Positions 18,014-27,560 of a stretch of 64,000 nucleotides of DNA are shown here, piece by piece. Under the pieces are notes generated by a model. It saw nothing but the letters and a program-made list of their open reading frames with translations. It did no database searches and was not told the DNA's origin. The stretch is from CAWANP01 sp963783445 (GTDB lineage: Bacteria; Chloroflexota; Anaerolineae; JAAYZQ01): the NCBI GenBank assembly GCA_963783445.1, contig CAWANP010000006.1, positions 334,773-398,772 on the forward strand, in the 5' to 3' direction. The translations under genes were made by a program, and so were the position numbers. How positions within the stretch are numbered: the first letter of the stretch is position 1; the number at the start of each line of letters is the position of its first letter.

Positions 18014-18063
18014 TTGCCGTGTCGGTGAGGCCCACCTGGCCCTTCAACGTCAGGAGGTGGATC

Positions 18064-20408
18064 GTGAGGCTGTTACCCCTTTGGATCGCCCTATGTCTCC
18101 TCTTCCCGCTGCTTTCCGGCTGCGCTTCGCCCCAGGAGCCCCCACCCGGAGACCCTGAAGAGCAGGGCCAGCCTGTGCCGGTCGCCTCGACCGCGGTGGC
18201 CTCGCCCACGGTGGCCCCAGTGGCCCCTGCGGCCGCGCTCCCCTCGTCGCTGTGCGCCGATCCACAGCCGCCCCCCGTCACCGATTCTCGAGGTGCGCCA
18301 GCCGCCGACCCTGGCCGAACCGGCCGCCCGCTCCCCCCTGCGCGACCCGGTCTTTGGCTCCTGCCTGGTGCGCGTGACCGACCGCCAGTCGGATCTCACA
18401 TCCGACGACGCGTCGCGTGGCCTCAAGAACGAGTATTCCCGCGTGCAGGCCTTCAACGCCGACGGCAGCCGCATCTTGGTCCGCGGTACCGAGTGGGAGA
18501 CCTTCCTCTACGACGCCTCCTCGCTGCAGCCGCTGGGTCGCGTCCCGGCCGAATCAGAGCCCCGCTGGGATGCAGAGGATCCCGACCGGCTCTACTTTAC
18601 CGACGAGACGCGCCTGATAGCCCACGACGTCTCGACCGGCCAGGATACCTTGGTACACGAATTTGCTGACGGACTTCCCAGGGCAAAACCTGGCCGCCGT
18701 GTGGACCCGCAACGAAGGCCGGCCCTCCATGGATACCCGGCTCTGGGGTTTCATGGCCGAGGACGAGGACTGGATGCCGTCCGCCTTTGTCGTCTACGAT
18801 CGGGCCACCGATGAGGTGACCGTACGTGACATGCGCGGCGTGCCGGGCATCGAGGATGACGTCGACCACGTGACCATCAGCCCCCTCGGGACCTATTTCC
18901 TTGCCTCCTTCGACCGCGGTTGCGAATGGGTGGACGAGTCGACCGGGGCCGGCGTGGGGACCGCCGGCGATGACCACCCCTGCGGCCTGATGGTCTACGA
19001 CCGCGACCTGACCGGCGGCCGGAGCCTGCTGCGCGTGATCGGCCACTATGACACAGCGCTGGATGCTCAGGGGCGCGAGGTGATCGTCTTCCAGAACATC
19101 GACACCGACGAGATCGCCATGCTCGACCTGGAGAGCGGGGAGATCACCCCTCTGTGGCCCATCGACTTTTCGCACACGCCCCTTGGCTTCCACTTCTCTG
19201 GATTGGCCTACGACCGGCCCGGCTGGGCGCTGGTATCGACCTACACTGGGGGCTATCCGGGCGCCTATACCTGGATGGATGACCAGGTCTTCGCCCTCGA
19301 GCTGAAGGCTGGCGGGCGCGTCGTGCGCCTGGCGCACACCCATTCCCTGGTGGACGAGGACCAGGAGCACGACTACTGGGCCGAGCCCCAGGCGACCGTG
19401 AACCACGACTTTACGCGGGTCCTATTCACCTCCAACTGGGGGCGCTCCGGCAGCGATGAGGTAGACATGTACCTTATCGACGTGCCGGCCGATTGGACCG
19501 GAGGCGAAGCCAGACCACGTGCCGCAGCGCCGGCCGCTGCGGCTCCGACAGTCGCCGCGACGGTCGTGGCTCAGCCTACGGCCGCCTCTGTTGTTAGCCC
19601 AGCTGTGGCTGCACCAACGCCCTCGCCCGTACCCGAGACTGCCCCTCCTGCAACTGCGGGGGGCGCCATCATTGCCGACCACAACAGCACCGACCTGGGC
19701 CAGATTCCGGCCCACTGGATCGAGCAGGCCAAAGAGAAGGTCGTCTGGATCTATGGCTCCACGTCGCATGGCACCCAGTTGTGGACCGGAGCCGACCATC
19801 TGAGCGCCCACGTGGACCGGCCCACCTACAGTTTTGCCAAGGAGTGGTGGGATCCACCAGCCCAGGGCGATCCGCCGCGTCTGCGCATGGGCTACGATGA
19901 TGGCTGGTCGTGGGATCCCGGCCAGTTCCTGGACACGGCGCGGGACATGCTCGACAACGCCCCCCAGGCGACCGCCTTCATGTGGTCCTGGTGCGGCGAG
20001 ATGTCCGACGATGGCACCCGTGTGCAGCGCTACCTGGACATGATGACGCAGCTCGAAGAAGAGTATCCCCACGTGCGCTTTGTCTACATGACGGGGCACA
20101 CCGACGGCGACAACGACACACTGGTTCGCAACAACGATCGAGTGCGGGAATATGTCCGCCAGCAAGGCAAGGTACTCTACGACTTTGCCGACATTGAGAG
20201 TCATGATCCGGCCGGAAACTACTACCAGTACCCCGACGACAGTTGTGCGTGGTGCGATCAATGGTGCCGGCAGCATCCAGAGGATTGCCAGCATCTGCCC
20301 GGCAACGACGACGAGTGCGCCCACAGCCACGGCTTCAACTGCAAGCTCAAGGGCCAGGCCCTGTGGTGGCTGTCGGCGCGGCTTGCCGGGTGGGATGGGA
20401 CGCCGTGA
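18064..20408 (+). CDS. Large secreted lipoprotein: propeller-like region, Ala/Pro linker, C-terminal TSHG domain (two frameshifts)
   Basis: GTG start with AGGAGGTGG upstream and lipobox LLSGC (Cys at residue 20). A Pro/Ala/Thr stretch leads to a probable beta-propeller-like region (NEYSRVQAFNADGSRILVRG; VIVFQNIDTDEIAMLDL), then an Ala/Pro-rich linker near 19510-19660, then a roughly 230-residue domain starting ADHNSTDLGQIPAHWIEQA with IYGSTSHGTQL, also rich in Cys near the end. The domain resembles secreted SGNH-like proteins, but the assignment is weak. Frame breaks: one extra C in the CCCCCC at 18271-18276, and one extra base near 18671. Corrected length is about 780 residues. Confidence 0.7.
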
Positions 20409-20663
20409 GCATCGCCGTCGCATCTCAAAACTCCGGACCGCCGGCGCCCGCCTCCCCGGCCAAGCCTGCACCGGCCACCTCCACCTCACCCCATCGAACC
20501 CTGACCTCAGCCTCAACTCTTGGCATTGAAAGGATCCCCATCATGCCCAAAGACACCCTAACCCAGAGCAAATAATCCGAAAATCCCGCCAACCCCTGTA
20601 CTCCAGATCCCATCCTCCAAAGCGCCCCAACCGTCCTCGCTTCCCGAGCAACCCCACCACCTT

Positions 20664-20696
20664 GACCTCGGAGGTCTGCCTTGGACCTCCGAGGTC
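20664..20696 (+). repeat. Palindromic hairpin repeat, copy 4
   Basis: GACCTCGGAGGTC, loop TGCCTTG, GACCTCCGAGGTC: 13-bp perfect stem, 256 bases after the lipoprotein stop. The 20409-20663 stretch before it contains nothing else recognisable. Confidence 0.85.
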
Positions 20697-20749
20697 TGGA
20701 CCCTGCAACCAACGTCCCTTTTCTTCCCCTAAACACTAAACAACATTTC

Positions 20750-20778
20750 TTGACAAAATAGAACATTTGTGCTATGAT
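20750..20778 (+). promoter_or_regulatory. Strong promoter with SOS-box-like spacer
   Basis: TTGACA (20750-20755), 17-base spacer, TATGAT (20773-20778). The spacer ends in GAACATTTGTGC (20761-20772), one mismatch from the Gram-positive LexA box GAAC-N4-GTTC. It drives the small gene at 20849 and perhaps the transporter beyond. Confidence 0.55.
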
Positions 20779-20848
20779 TGACAAATAGAGAGGCGCGACA
20801 GCGCCCATGTGCCTGCTGCTAGACAGTCATGCAGGAGAGAGCTGACCC

Positions 20849-21001
20849 GTGCACGCTCCCGATCCCGATATTGAATCCGAAAGAAAAGATCCCGATGCCC
20901 GGGCGCCCATTATTGTCGACTTTCTCACCATCGGCAACATGATCCTTCAACCTATACAAGAGACCAGCACAAGTGTCCTTTTTCACCGCAGTGTGGTATA
21001 A
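20849..21001 (+). CDS. Hypothetical 50-residue protein
   Basis: GTG start with GGAGAG 9 bases upstream, 71 bases after a consensus-like promoter. The sequence begins VHAPDPDIESERKDPDARAP, acidic and charged, and ends IGNMILQPIQETSTSVLFHR. No family recognised. The good promoter and ribosome binding site are the only support. A TATAAT at 20997-21002 overlaps its stop and could be the -10 of the transporter gene. Confidence 0.35.
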   Translation: MHAPDPDIESERKDPDARAPIIVDFLTIGNMILQPIQETSTSVLFHRSVV

Positions 21002-21076
21002 TCTCGCCTATTCTGCGACCCCCTGCCGGCCTGTCTTGAGGCCACGACAAGAGGGCCACAAGTACCGGACCAAGGC

Positions 21077-22393
21077 ATGACCACAAAAAGAGCACAAAAT
21101 CACACTTCCGACTCTGAGCCGACCCTTCGCCAGATGCTGGCCCTGTGGCTTCCCCTGGCCGCCAGCATCGCCATGATGGTCCTGGAACCCTCTGTCATCA
21201 ACATCGGCCTGGGGCGTACGGCTGAGGCCGAACTGGCCTTGGCTGCCTATGGCGTAGCCTTTAGCCTCGCCTTGTTGGTCGAAGCGCCCATCTTGATGCT
21301 CCTCGATGCCTCGGTAGCTCGAGCCACGGACCGGGCGGCCTTTGGCCTGATTCGGCGCTTTGCCCTGGGTCTCGGGCTCATTGTAACCGCGGTCGGATTG
21401 GTCATATCGCTCAGCCCCCTCTATGTGCTGATTGTCGAAGGGCTGATGAATATTCCAGCCAATATTTCCGCCGCAGCCCGCCCGACCCTGCAGATACTTG
21501 CCTTTTGGTCTCTGCCCATCGCCTGGCGCCGCGCCAACCAGGGCGTGCTGATCCGCCTCCAAAAGACGACCAGCATCAGCGTGGCCACCGCCATCCGCCT
21601 GGTAAGCCTGGCCGGGGCCCTGTTCCTGGGCATGTCTCTGATGCCCGAGCAGGGTGCAGTAGTGGCTGGCCTGGCCATGGTCTTCAGTGTCATCGTCGAA
21701 GCAACCCTCATCACCGTGGCGGTGCAGTTTGTTCTCCGCTCTGGTGATCTGCCTGCGGACGCTTCCGGGACTGATCAACCGGCCCTGACCTTGCGCAGTC
21801 TCTGGCGTTTCTACCGGCCCCTGGGTACGACGACGATCCTTCGCCAGACGACCCGGCCCGTGCTCAACGCTGGGATCGCGGCCGCCAGCCTGGCCGTTGC
21901 CTCCCTGGCCGCCTGGCCGGTGGTTTGGGGTTTTGCCATGCTGATCACCGGTCCGGCCTGGAGCCTGCAGCAGCTCACCACCGCGCTCGCCACGGACCAA
22001 GCTTCCTATCGCCGCGTGCGCCGCTTCTCGCTGAGTTTGAGTGCTATCATGGCCCTCATCCTGGGCCTGGTTGCCTTCACACCGCTCTATGGCGTGGTGA
22101 TGGGCGGCATCTACAATCTGTCGCCCGAACTTCAGGCGCTGGCGCGGCCGGCCATGCAGCTCCTGGTCATCTATCCCCTGGTGATGGGCTCGCAATCTCT
22201 GCTCCGCGGCGTGTTCATCCGTACGGGCCGTACAGGAGCAGTACGGACAGCGATGACGGCCAATGTCTTGACCCTCGTCGGGATGGTTTTGGTGGGCATC
22301 GTGTTCTTGTCACCCACCGGTGTTCTTCTGGCCGCAGGGGCAACCCTGGCCGGAGCCCTGGTGGAATTGGCCTGGCTGCGCTGGAGGGCCTAG
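21077..22393 (+). CDS. MATE-like/ANK-like multidrug or metabolite exporter
   Basis: 438 residues with about 12 hydrophobic segments in two related halves (LRQMLALWLPLAASIAMMV in the first; RSLWRFYRPLGTTTILRQT in the second), as in MATE and progressive-ankylosis-type transporters. Substrate unknown; these are cation-coupled exporters in the cytoplasmic membrane. The ATG lies 75 bases after the small upstream gene; ribosome binding site weak (AAGGC). Confidence 0.75.
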   Translation: MTTKRAQNHTSDSEPTLRQMLALWLPLAASIAMMVLEPSVINIGLGRTAEAELALAAYGVAFSLALLVEAPILMLLDASVARATDRAAFGLIRRFALGLGLIVTAVGLVISLSPLYVLIVEGLMNIPANISAAARPTLQILAFWSLPIAWRRANQGVLIRLQKTTSISVATAIRLVSLAGALFLGMSLMPEQGAVVAGLAMVFSVIVEATLITVAVQFVLRSGDLPADASGTDQPALTLRSLWRFYRPLGTTTILRQTTRPVLNAGIAAASLAVASLAAWPVVWGFAMLITGPAWSLQQLTTALATDQASYRRVRRFSLSLSAIMALILGLVAFTPLYGVVMGGIYNLSPELQALARPAMQLLVIYPLVMGSQSLLRGVFIRTGRTGAVRTAMTANVLTLVGMVLVGIVFLSPTGVLLAAGATLAGALVELAWLRWRA

Positions 22394-22429
22394 TGCATGC
22401 TTGAGACTGATGGTTTGAATGCACAGGTC

Positions 22430-22453
22430 GCGCTGGCCTGGAAGAGCCAGCGC
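22430..22453 (+). terminator. Hairpin after the MATE-like gene
   Basis: GCGCTGGC, 8-base loop, GCCAGCGC: perfect 8-bp stem 37 bases after the stop. No T-run follows, so function as a terminator is inferred. Confidence 0.45.
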
Positions 22454-22478
22454 TAGGCCTGAAACCATAGGACTATGG

Positions 22479-22532
22479 CTAGCACTGCCTGTTTCACGGC
22501 TACGACTAGCACCGCCTGTTTCACGGCGGTGC
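22479..22532 (+). repeat. Two tandem 22-bp copies, the second forming a hairpin
   Basis: CTAGCACTGCCTGTTTCACG (22479-) and CTAGCACCGCCTGTTTCACG (22506-) are 27 bases apart and differ at one base over 22 bp. In the second copy GCACCGCC (22509-22516) pairs with GGCGGTGC (22525-22532). Confidence 0.6.
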
Positions 22533-22567
22533 GGTCCTGGCCTCTGAAGACTCGATCCCTGGCAGTC

Positions 22568-22616
22568 TGGACAAATGGCCCTGCAACGGCTATAATACCC
22601 ACGCGAACTTTAGTTC
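22568..22616 (+). promoter_or_regulatory. uvrB promoter with perfect SOS (LexA) box
   Basis: TGGACA (22568-22573), 17-base spacer, TATAAT (22591-22596), then GAACTTTAGTTC (22605-22616), an exact GAAC-N4-GTTC box where transcription should start. The ATG follows at 22632 after AGGGGG. LexA repression of this gene is strongly suggested. Confidence 0.8.
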
Positions 22617-22631
22617 TATAGGGGGAAAAAG

Positions 22632-24654
22632 ATGCCTGATTTTCAGGTTGTCTCTGATTTCCAACCGATGGGCGATCAGCCGCAGGCCATTGAACAACTG
22701 GTCGAGGGCTTGGGCCAGAGGCTATCAACATCAGACGCTGCTGGGCGCCACGGGCACCGGCAAGACCTTCTCCGTGGCCAAGGTCGTGGAACAGACCCAG
22801 AGGCCAACGCTGGTCATGTGCCACAACAAGACGCTGGCGGCCCAGCTCTACTCCGAGTTTCGCGAGTTCTTTCCCCACAACGCCGTCGAGTATTTTGTCT
22901 CTTACTATGACTACTACCAGCCGGAGGCATATCTCCCCCGCACGGACACCTACATCGAGAAGGATGCCGACATCAACGAAGAGATCCAAAAGCTGCGCCT
23001 GGCCGCCACGGAAGCGCTGATGACCCGGCGCGATGTGATCATTGTCGCCAGCGTGTCGGCCATCTACAGCCTCGGCTCGCCCGAGGAGTATGGACGTGAG
23101 GTGGTTGAACTGCGTATGGGGGAGACCCGCCGCCGCGCCTCGATACTGCGCCACCTGGTGGCCATCCACTACGACCGCAACGATGTGGCCTTCAAGCGCG
23201 GCACCTTTCGGGTGCGCGGCGATACGCTGGACATCTTTCCTGCCTACCGCGACACGGCCATGCGGGTCGAATTCTGGGGCGATACGGTGGACCGCATCAC
23301 CGAGATCGACCCCCTCACCGGCGAGATCCTGGCGGAACGGCAGGCGGTCCAGATCTACCCGGCCAAGCACTTTGTCACCCGCGCCGAGGAGATGACCGAG
23401 GCCATCAAGAACATCGAGGCCGAGCTGGAGGAGCGCCTGACCGAGCTTCGTGCCCAGGACAAGCTGCTGGAGGCTCAGCGCCTGGAGCAGCGCACGCTGT
23501 ACGACATTGAGATGATGCGCGAGATCGGCTACTGTTCGGGCATTGAGAACTATTCCCTGCACCTCAGCCACCGCGAGACTGGCGCTTCACCCTGGACCCT
23601 GATCGACTACTTTCCTGACGACTATCTGCTGGTCCTCGACGAAAGCCACATGACGGTGCCGCAGATCCGGGGCATGTACAATGGCGACCGGGCGCGCAAG
23701 GAGGTACTGGTAGAGCATGGTTTCCGGCTGCCCTCAGCGCTGGACAACCGGCCCTTCCAGTTCCACGAGTTTGAGGAGCGCATCAACCAGGTGATCTATA
23801 CCTCGGCCACGCCGGGACCCTATGAGCAGCAGGTGTCAGCTCAGGTTGTTGACCAGATCATCCGCCCCACCGGTCTGGTGGACCCAGAGGTGATCATCAA
23901 GCCGACTAAGGGGCAGGTGGACGATCTGCTTGGCCAGATCCGCCAGCGGACGGAGCGGGGCGAGCGGGTGCTGGTCACGACCCTGACCAAGCGGATGGCC
24001 GAGGATCTGGCCGACTATCTGGCCGAATTGGGCATCAAGGTTCACTACCTCCACTCGGAGATCCAGACACTGGAGCGCGTAGAGATCCTGCGTGACCTGC
24101 GCCTTGGCGTGCACGATGTGGTGGTGGGCATCAACCTGTTGCGCGAGGGCCTGGACCTGCCGGAGGTCTCGCTGGTGGCCATCCTCGATGCCGACAAGGA
24201 GGGCTTCCTGCGGTCTGACACGGCCCTGATCCAGACCATCGGGCGGGCGGCCCGTCACGTCAACGGCCAGGTGATCATGTACGCGGACCGCACCACCGAC
24301 TCGATGCAGCGAGCCATTGACGAGACAAGTCGCCGTCGTGCCGTCCAGGAGAAGCACAATAGGGAACACGGCATCAGCCCCGAGAGCATCGTCAAAGAGG
24401 TTCGCGATCTGACCGACCGGGTGCGCAAGGTGGCAGAGGAACGGGCAGAATACCGCCTCACAGGCGATCTGCCTCAAGCTGAGGTCACCTACCTGATCGG
24501 CGAGCTGGAGGCGCAGATGAAGGAGGCTGCCACGAACCTGGAATTCGAAAAGGCAGCCCTGCTCCGCGATCAGATCTTTGAGCTGCGCAAGCAGCTAGAG
24601 GATGAAGACGTGCCCGAATGGGAGCGGATCTGGAAAGAGAGCCGCGAGCGGTAG
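22632..24654 (+). CDS. uvrB: Excinuclease ABC subunit B (one-base frameshift near the start)
   Basis: About 673 residues. DNA-damage-loading helicase of nucleotide excision repair. Visible parts: N-terminal SDFQPMGDQPQAIEQLVEG, Walker A GATGTGKTF, the beta-hairpin region YYDYYQPEAYLPRTDTYIEK, the DESH box (LVLDESHMTVPQ), helicase motif V-VI region INLLREGLDLPEVSL and QTIGRAARH, and the C-terminal UvrC-binding UVR helices. The first 27 codons are in another frame; an extra G in the GGG at 22712-22714 explains it (EGLARGYQHQTLLG after correction). As the gene is nearly universal, this is probably a sequence error. Its promoter has an SOS box. Confidence 0.95.
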
Positions 24655-24678
24655 GCTTGCGCGCACGCTGCCCCCTAC

Positions 24679-25734
24679 TTATCCAGCAGCCTCCAGGACA
24701 GCCCTGATGGCGGTCAAGGCATAGTCCACGTCCTCCGCTTCAATTCCATAGTGGGTCAGGACGCGTACCTTCCTCCCGCCCATGGCGTGGATCTTGACCC
24801 CCCAGGCTTCCAGGTCTGCCTTTAGCTCTGCTCCTGACGGGGCAGTCAAATCCAGACCAAAGATGATGAGATTGCTCGAAACCTGTTCCGGATTGAGCAC
24901 GATGCCTGGTAGCTGGGACAGCCCCTCGGCCAGCCTTTTGGCGTTGGCCTGGTCCTCAGCCAGTCGATCGACCATTGTTTCCAGAGCCACGATGCCGGCA
25001 GCAGCCAGCACACCGGCCTGACGCATCCCGCCGCCAAGCACCTTGCGCTGGCGCAGCGCTTCCTGGATGAATCCTTTTGAGCCACAGACGAGCGAGCCCA
25101 CCGGTGCCGACAGGCCCTTTGATAGGCAAAAGCTCACCGAATCGACGTCCGCAACGACCTCCGCGATGGGTAGTCTCAGGGCCACTGCCGCATTAAAGAC
25201 GCGGGCTCCATCCAGGTGGACGGCCAGGCCGTATCGATCGGCAAGCGCGCGAACCTGGCTCGTATAGGCCGGCGTGAGTACTGCCCCTCCACAACGGTTG
25301 TGCGTATTCTCCAGGCAGATCAATCGGCTCCGAGGAAAGTGCGGGTTCGCTGGGTCGCGCATTGCTGCTTCGATGTCGCCAAGATCCATGGTGCCGTTGG
25401 GTTGGTTGGGTACCGTCCGTGGCTGGATGCCCCCAACCACCGCAGCGCCGCCCCCTTCGAAGAGAAACATGTGGGAGATGTGGCCCATGATCGCTTCGTC
25501 GCCGCGCTGGCAGTGGGTCAGCAGGGCAACCAAGTTGGCCATCGTTCCACTGGGAACGAAAAGCGCTGCTTCCTTGCCCAGCATCTCGGCGGCCAATGCC
25601 TGCAGGCGATTGACCGTCGGATCCTCGCCCATGACATCGTCGCCAAGCTTGGCCTCAAACATGGCCTGGCGCATGGCGGGTGAAGGCATGGTTACAGTAT
25701 CACTTCGCAGGTCAACGACTCTTGAATGCTCCAT
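24679..25734 (-). CDS. ltaE: Low-specificity L-threonine aldolase
   Basis: 351 residues, fold-type I PLP enzyme. DLRSDTVTMPSPAMR at the start, FVPSGTMANLVALL, HLDGARVFNAA and the PLP lysine in SFCLSKGLSAPVGS fit the threonine aldolase/beta-eliminating lyase family, which splits L-threonine to glycine and acetaldehyde. The start at 25734 is chosen because AGGAGGAAG lies just upstream and the family begins here; 30 extra in-frame codons lie before it. The gene converges with uvrB, with 24 bases between. Confidence 0.93.
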   Translation of the reverse strand: MEHSRVVDLRSDTVTMPSPAMRQAMFEAKLGDDVMGEDPTVNRLQALAAEMLGKEAALFVPSGTMANLVALLTHCQRGDEAIMGHISHMFLFEGGGAAVVGGIQPRTVPNQPNGTMDLGDIEAAMRDPANPHFPRSRLICLENTHNRCGGAVLTPAYTSQVRALADRYGLAVHLDGARVFNAAVALRLPIAEVVADVDSVSFCLSKGLSAPVGSLVCGSKGFIQEALRQRKVLGGGMRQAGVLAAAGIVALETMVDRLAEDQANAKRLAEGLSQLPGIVLNPEQVSSNLIIFGLDLTAPSGAELKADLEAWGVKIHAMGGRKVRVLTHYGIEAEDVDYALTAIRAVLEAAG

Positions 25735-26142
25735 TGCGTTCTTCCTCCTGGTTTGAAGGGACTTGGGCGTTACGCTGGGGCATTGTACTGCAATAGCTGA
25801 ATGTTGGCAAGAATCATTGTGCATTCAGATTGCAGGGATGGTCCGACCTGGGCTGTCCAGCGGGACCATCCTGTTCAGCAGCTGCCTGCCGCCCAGGCCA
25901 GGGCTGGGTGTAGTTCAGATTTGTGGACAAAGGAGAGCTGATCCATTGCTTCTGGGGAGTGGAGCATCCACCGCGATGCCTCGTGGCAGGCCCCTGATGC
26001 AAAACCTCTTGCCACAGGGCACACTCCGTTCGCATCAGGGGATGCTCACTCTGCAGAGCTGAGCCCAGTGCTATCATGAGACTGGAATCAACGCACTCAC
26101 AAAGTTGAAATACATCCCCAGGGCTGAGGCTGAACCGCAGGG

Positions 26143-26171
26143 TTGACATTTCCGGTCAGATGCGGTACAAA
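26143..26171 (+). promoter_or_regulatory. Promoter of the aminotransferase gene
   Basis: TTGACA (26143-26148), 17-base spacer, TACAAA (26166-26171). Apart from this, the 495-base gap 25735-26229 between the divergent ltaE and aminotransferase genes shows nothing else I can name. Confidence 0.5.
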
Positions 26172-26229
26172 TGACACAGGCCATCGCTCGTCATTGCGAC
26201 AGTCAACCGGCTCACAAGGAGAAAGGGTA

Positions 26230-27510
26230 TTGGCAACGACAACGAAAGAAGCTATGCTTTCCCCGGCGTTGTTGGAAGAGATCAGGCGGCAGTTCATGTA
26301 CGTCGACTGGGATCCCTACTCCGGGCAGCGCATCTATCTCGAAGCTTCCGGGGGGTCACTGCGGCTCAAGTCAGTCGTAGAGTCAATTGCCAAGGAGTCA
26401 GCGCTACCTGATGAGCTGTATCGGTATAATCCCGCTTCGGACCACGTGGTCAAGTCTATAGAAAAGGGGATCGAAGACGTCAAGCTCTTTCTTGGGGCCA
26501 GGTCTGGGACGATCATGCCAGCCCAGAGCGCGACCCACGCCATCTTTCGTGCCATCAACACGGTGACCTCCCATGTCCCCGGTACCAACATTGTCACGAC
26601 TGAACTCGAGCATCCCGCAGTCCTGAGTTCGACCAAGAGGTTTGCGGAACTCAACCATATGGAATGGCGGGTCGCCAGGCTGTCTCGAGAAACAAGCTCG
26701 GTGCCTGCTGAGGCAATACTGGAGCAGATCGACAGGGACACCTGCATGCTCGTGTTCCAACACGGCTCCAACCAAACAGGAGCCATCAACGACGCTGAGA
26801 CCATTGTTCGAGAGGCAAGAAGGATCAATCCTGATCTGTATGTCTTGGTCGACGCCGTCCAGTATGCCCCCCACGGCCCCATCGATGTTGAGGCCATTGG
26901 CGCTGACGCCTATGCCTTCGGTCCCTACAAGGCCTACTGCGTCAAGGGCATCGGCTTCGCGCATCTTTCAGAGAGACTGGCCGGGCTCCCTCATTGGAAA
27001 CTGGACGGCAAGGCTGAAACCGATTGGGTACTGGGCTCCCCGGCACATCCGATGTATACCACCTGGTCGGCGGTTGTCGACTATCTGTGCTGGCTGGGGG
27101 GGCATTTTACCGATTCAACCGATCGGCGCGATCTCGTCATCGCCGCGAAAACCGCCATCATGGGACACATGCAGGCGCTGTTGCGCCGGTTGATCTCTGG
27201 CTCTCGCGAGCTACAGGGCCTTTCTGCACTCGATCGTGTGACGGTCTGTGGCATGAGTGGCGGCGCATCGAACCGGCTGTGCATCTTTTTGTACCGGATC
27301 AGCGGTTTGGACTCGTCCCAGGTTTCGGAGCGCTACAATCGCGAGTTTGGCGTCAGGGTCTCCGCCAGGGTCCCAGATCCCTATTCGGTGGTGCCGCTCA
27401 AAGCGCTCGGCTGGCCGGACGCAATCCGGCTCTGTGCGGCCCACTACAATACCCCCGAGGAGATCGACCGCTTCCTCGTGGCTTCGGCTGAGATCAATGA
27501 CGATCGCTGA
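26230..27510 (+). CDS. Class V aminotransferase (cysteine-desulfurase-like)
   Basis: 426 residues. PLP fold-type I: YLEASGGSLRLKSVVE at the start, IVTTELEHPAVLSSTKRFAE, VLVDAVQYAPHGPIDV (PLP-Asp region) and GPYKAYCVKGIGF with the Schiff-base Lys. Close to cysteine-desulfurase-like and isopenicillin-epimerase-like enzymes; no active-site Cys loop like that of NifS/IscS is evident, so the reaction is open. The TTG at 26230 has AAGGAG 8 bases upstream; ATG at 26254 is the alternative. It starts a co-directional group with an MFS transporter, an amidohydrolase and a GNAT enzyme, suggesting uptake and breakdown of an amine or N-heterocycle. Confidence 0.85.
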   Translation: MATTTKEAMLSPALLEEIRRQFMYVDWDPYSGQRIYLEASGGSLRLKSVVESIAKESALPDELYRYNPASDHVVKSIEKGIEDVKLFLGARSGTIMPAQSATHAIFRAINTVTSHVPGTNIVTTELEHPAVLSSTKRFAELNHMEWRVARLSRETSSVPAEAILEQIDRDTCMLVFQHGSNQTGAINDAETIVREARRINPDLYVLVDAVQYAPHGPIDVEAIGADAYAFGPYKAYCVKGIGFAHLSERLAGLPHWKLDGKAETDWVLGSPAHPMYTTWSAVVDYLCWLGGHFTDSTDRRDLVIAAKTAIMGHMQALLRRLISGSRELQGLSALDRVTVCGMSGGASNRLCIFLYRISGLDSSQVSERYNREFGVRVSARVPDPYSVVPLKALGWPDAIRLCAAHYNTPEEIDRFLVASAEINDDR

Positions 27511-27560
27511 GAGAAGAGGCCCGCTGTCAACCGCGGCGTCTCACGCTCAAGGACTTTCAC

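Noticed and set aside
21008..22195. Long open frame antisense to the MATE-like transporter
   Set aside because: Composition is Gly/Gln/His-rich noise; no ribosome binding site, and the transporter frame explains the DNA.
22479..22532. Short tandem repeats as a CRISPR array
   Set aside because: Only two copies with a 5-base gap, no spacers of proper length and no cas genes anywhere in the window.
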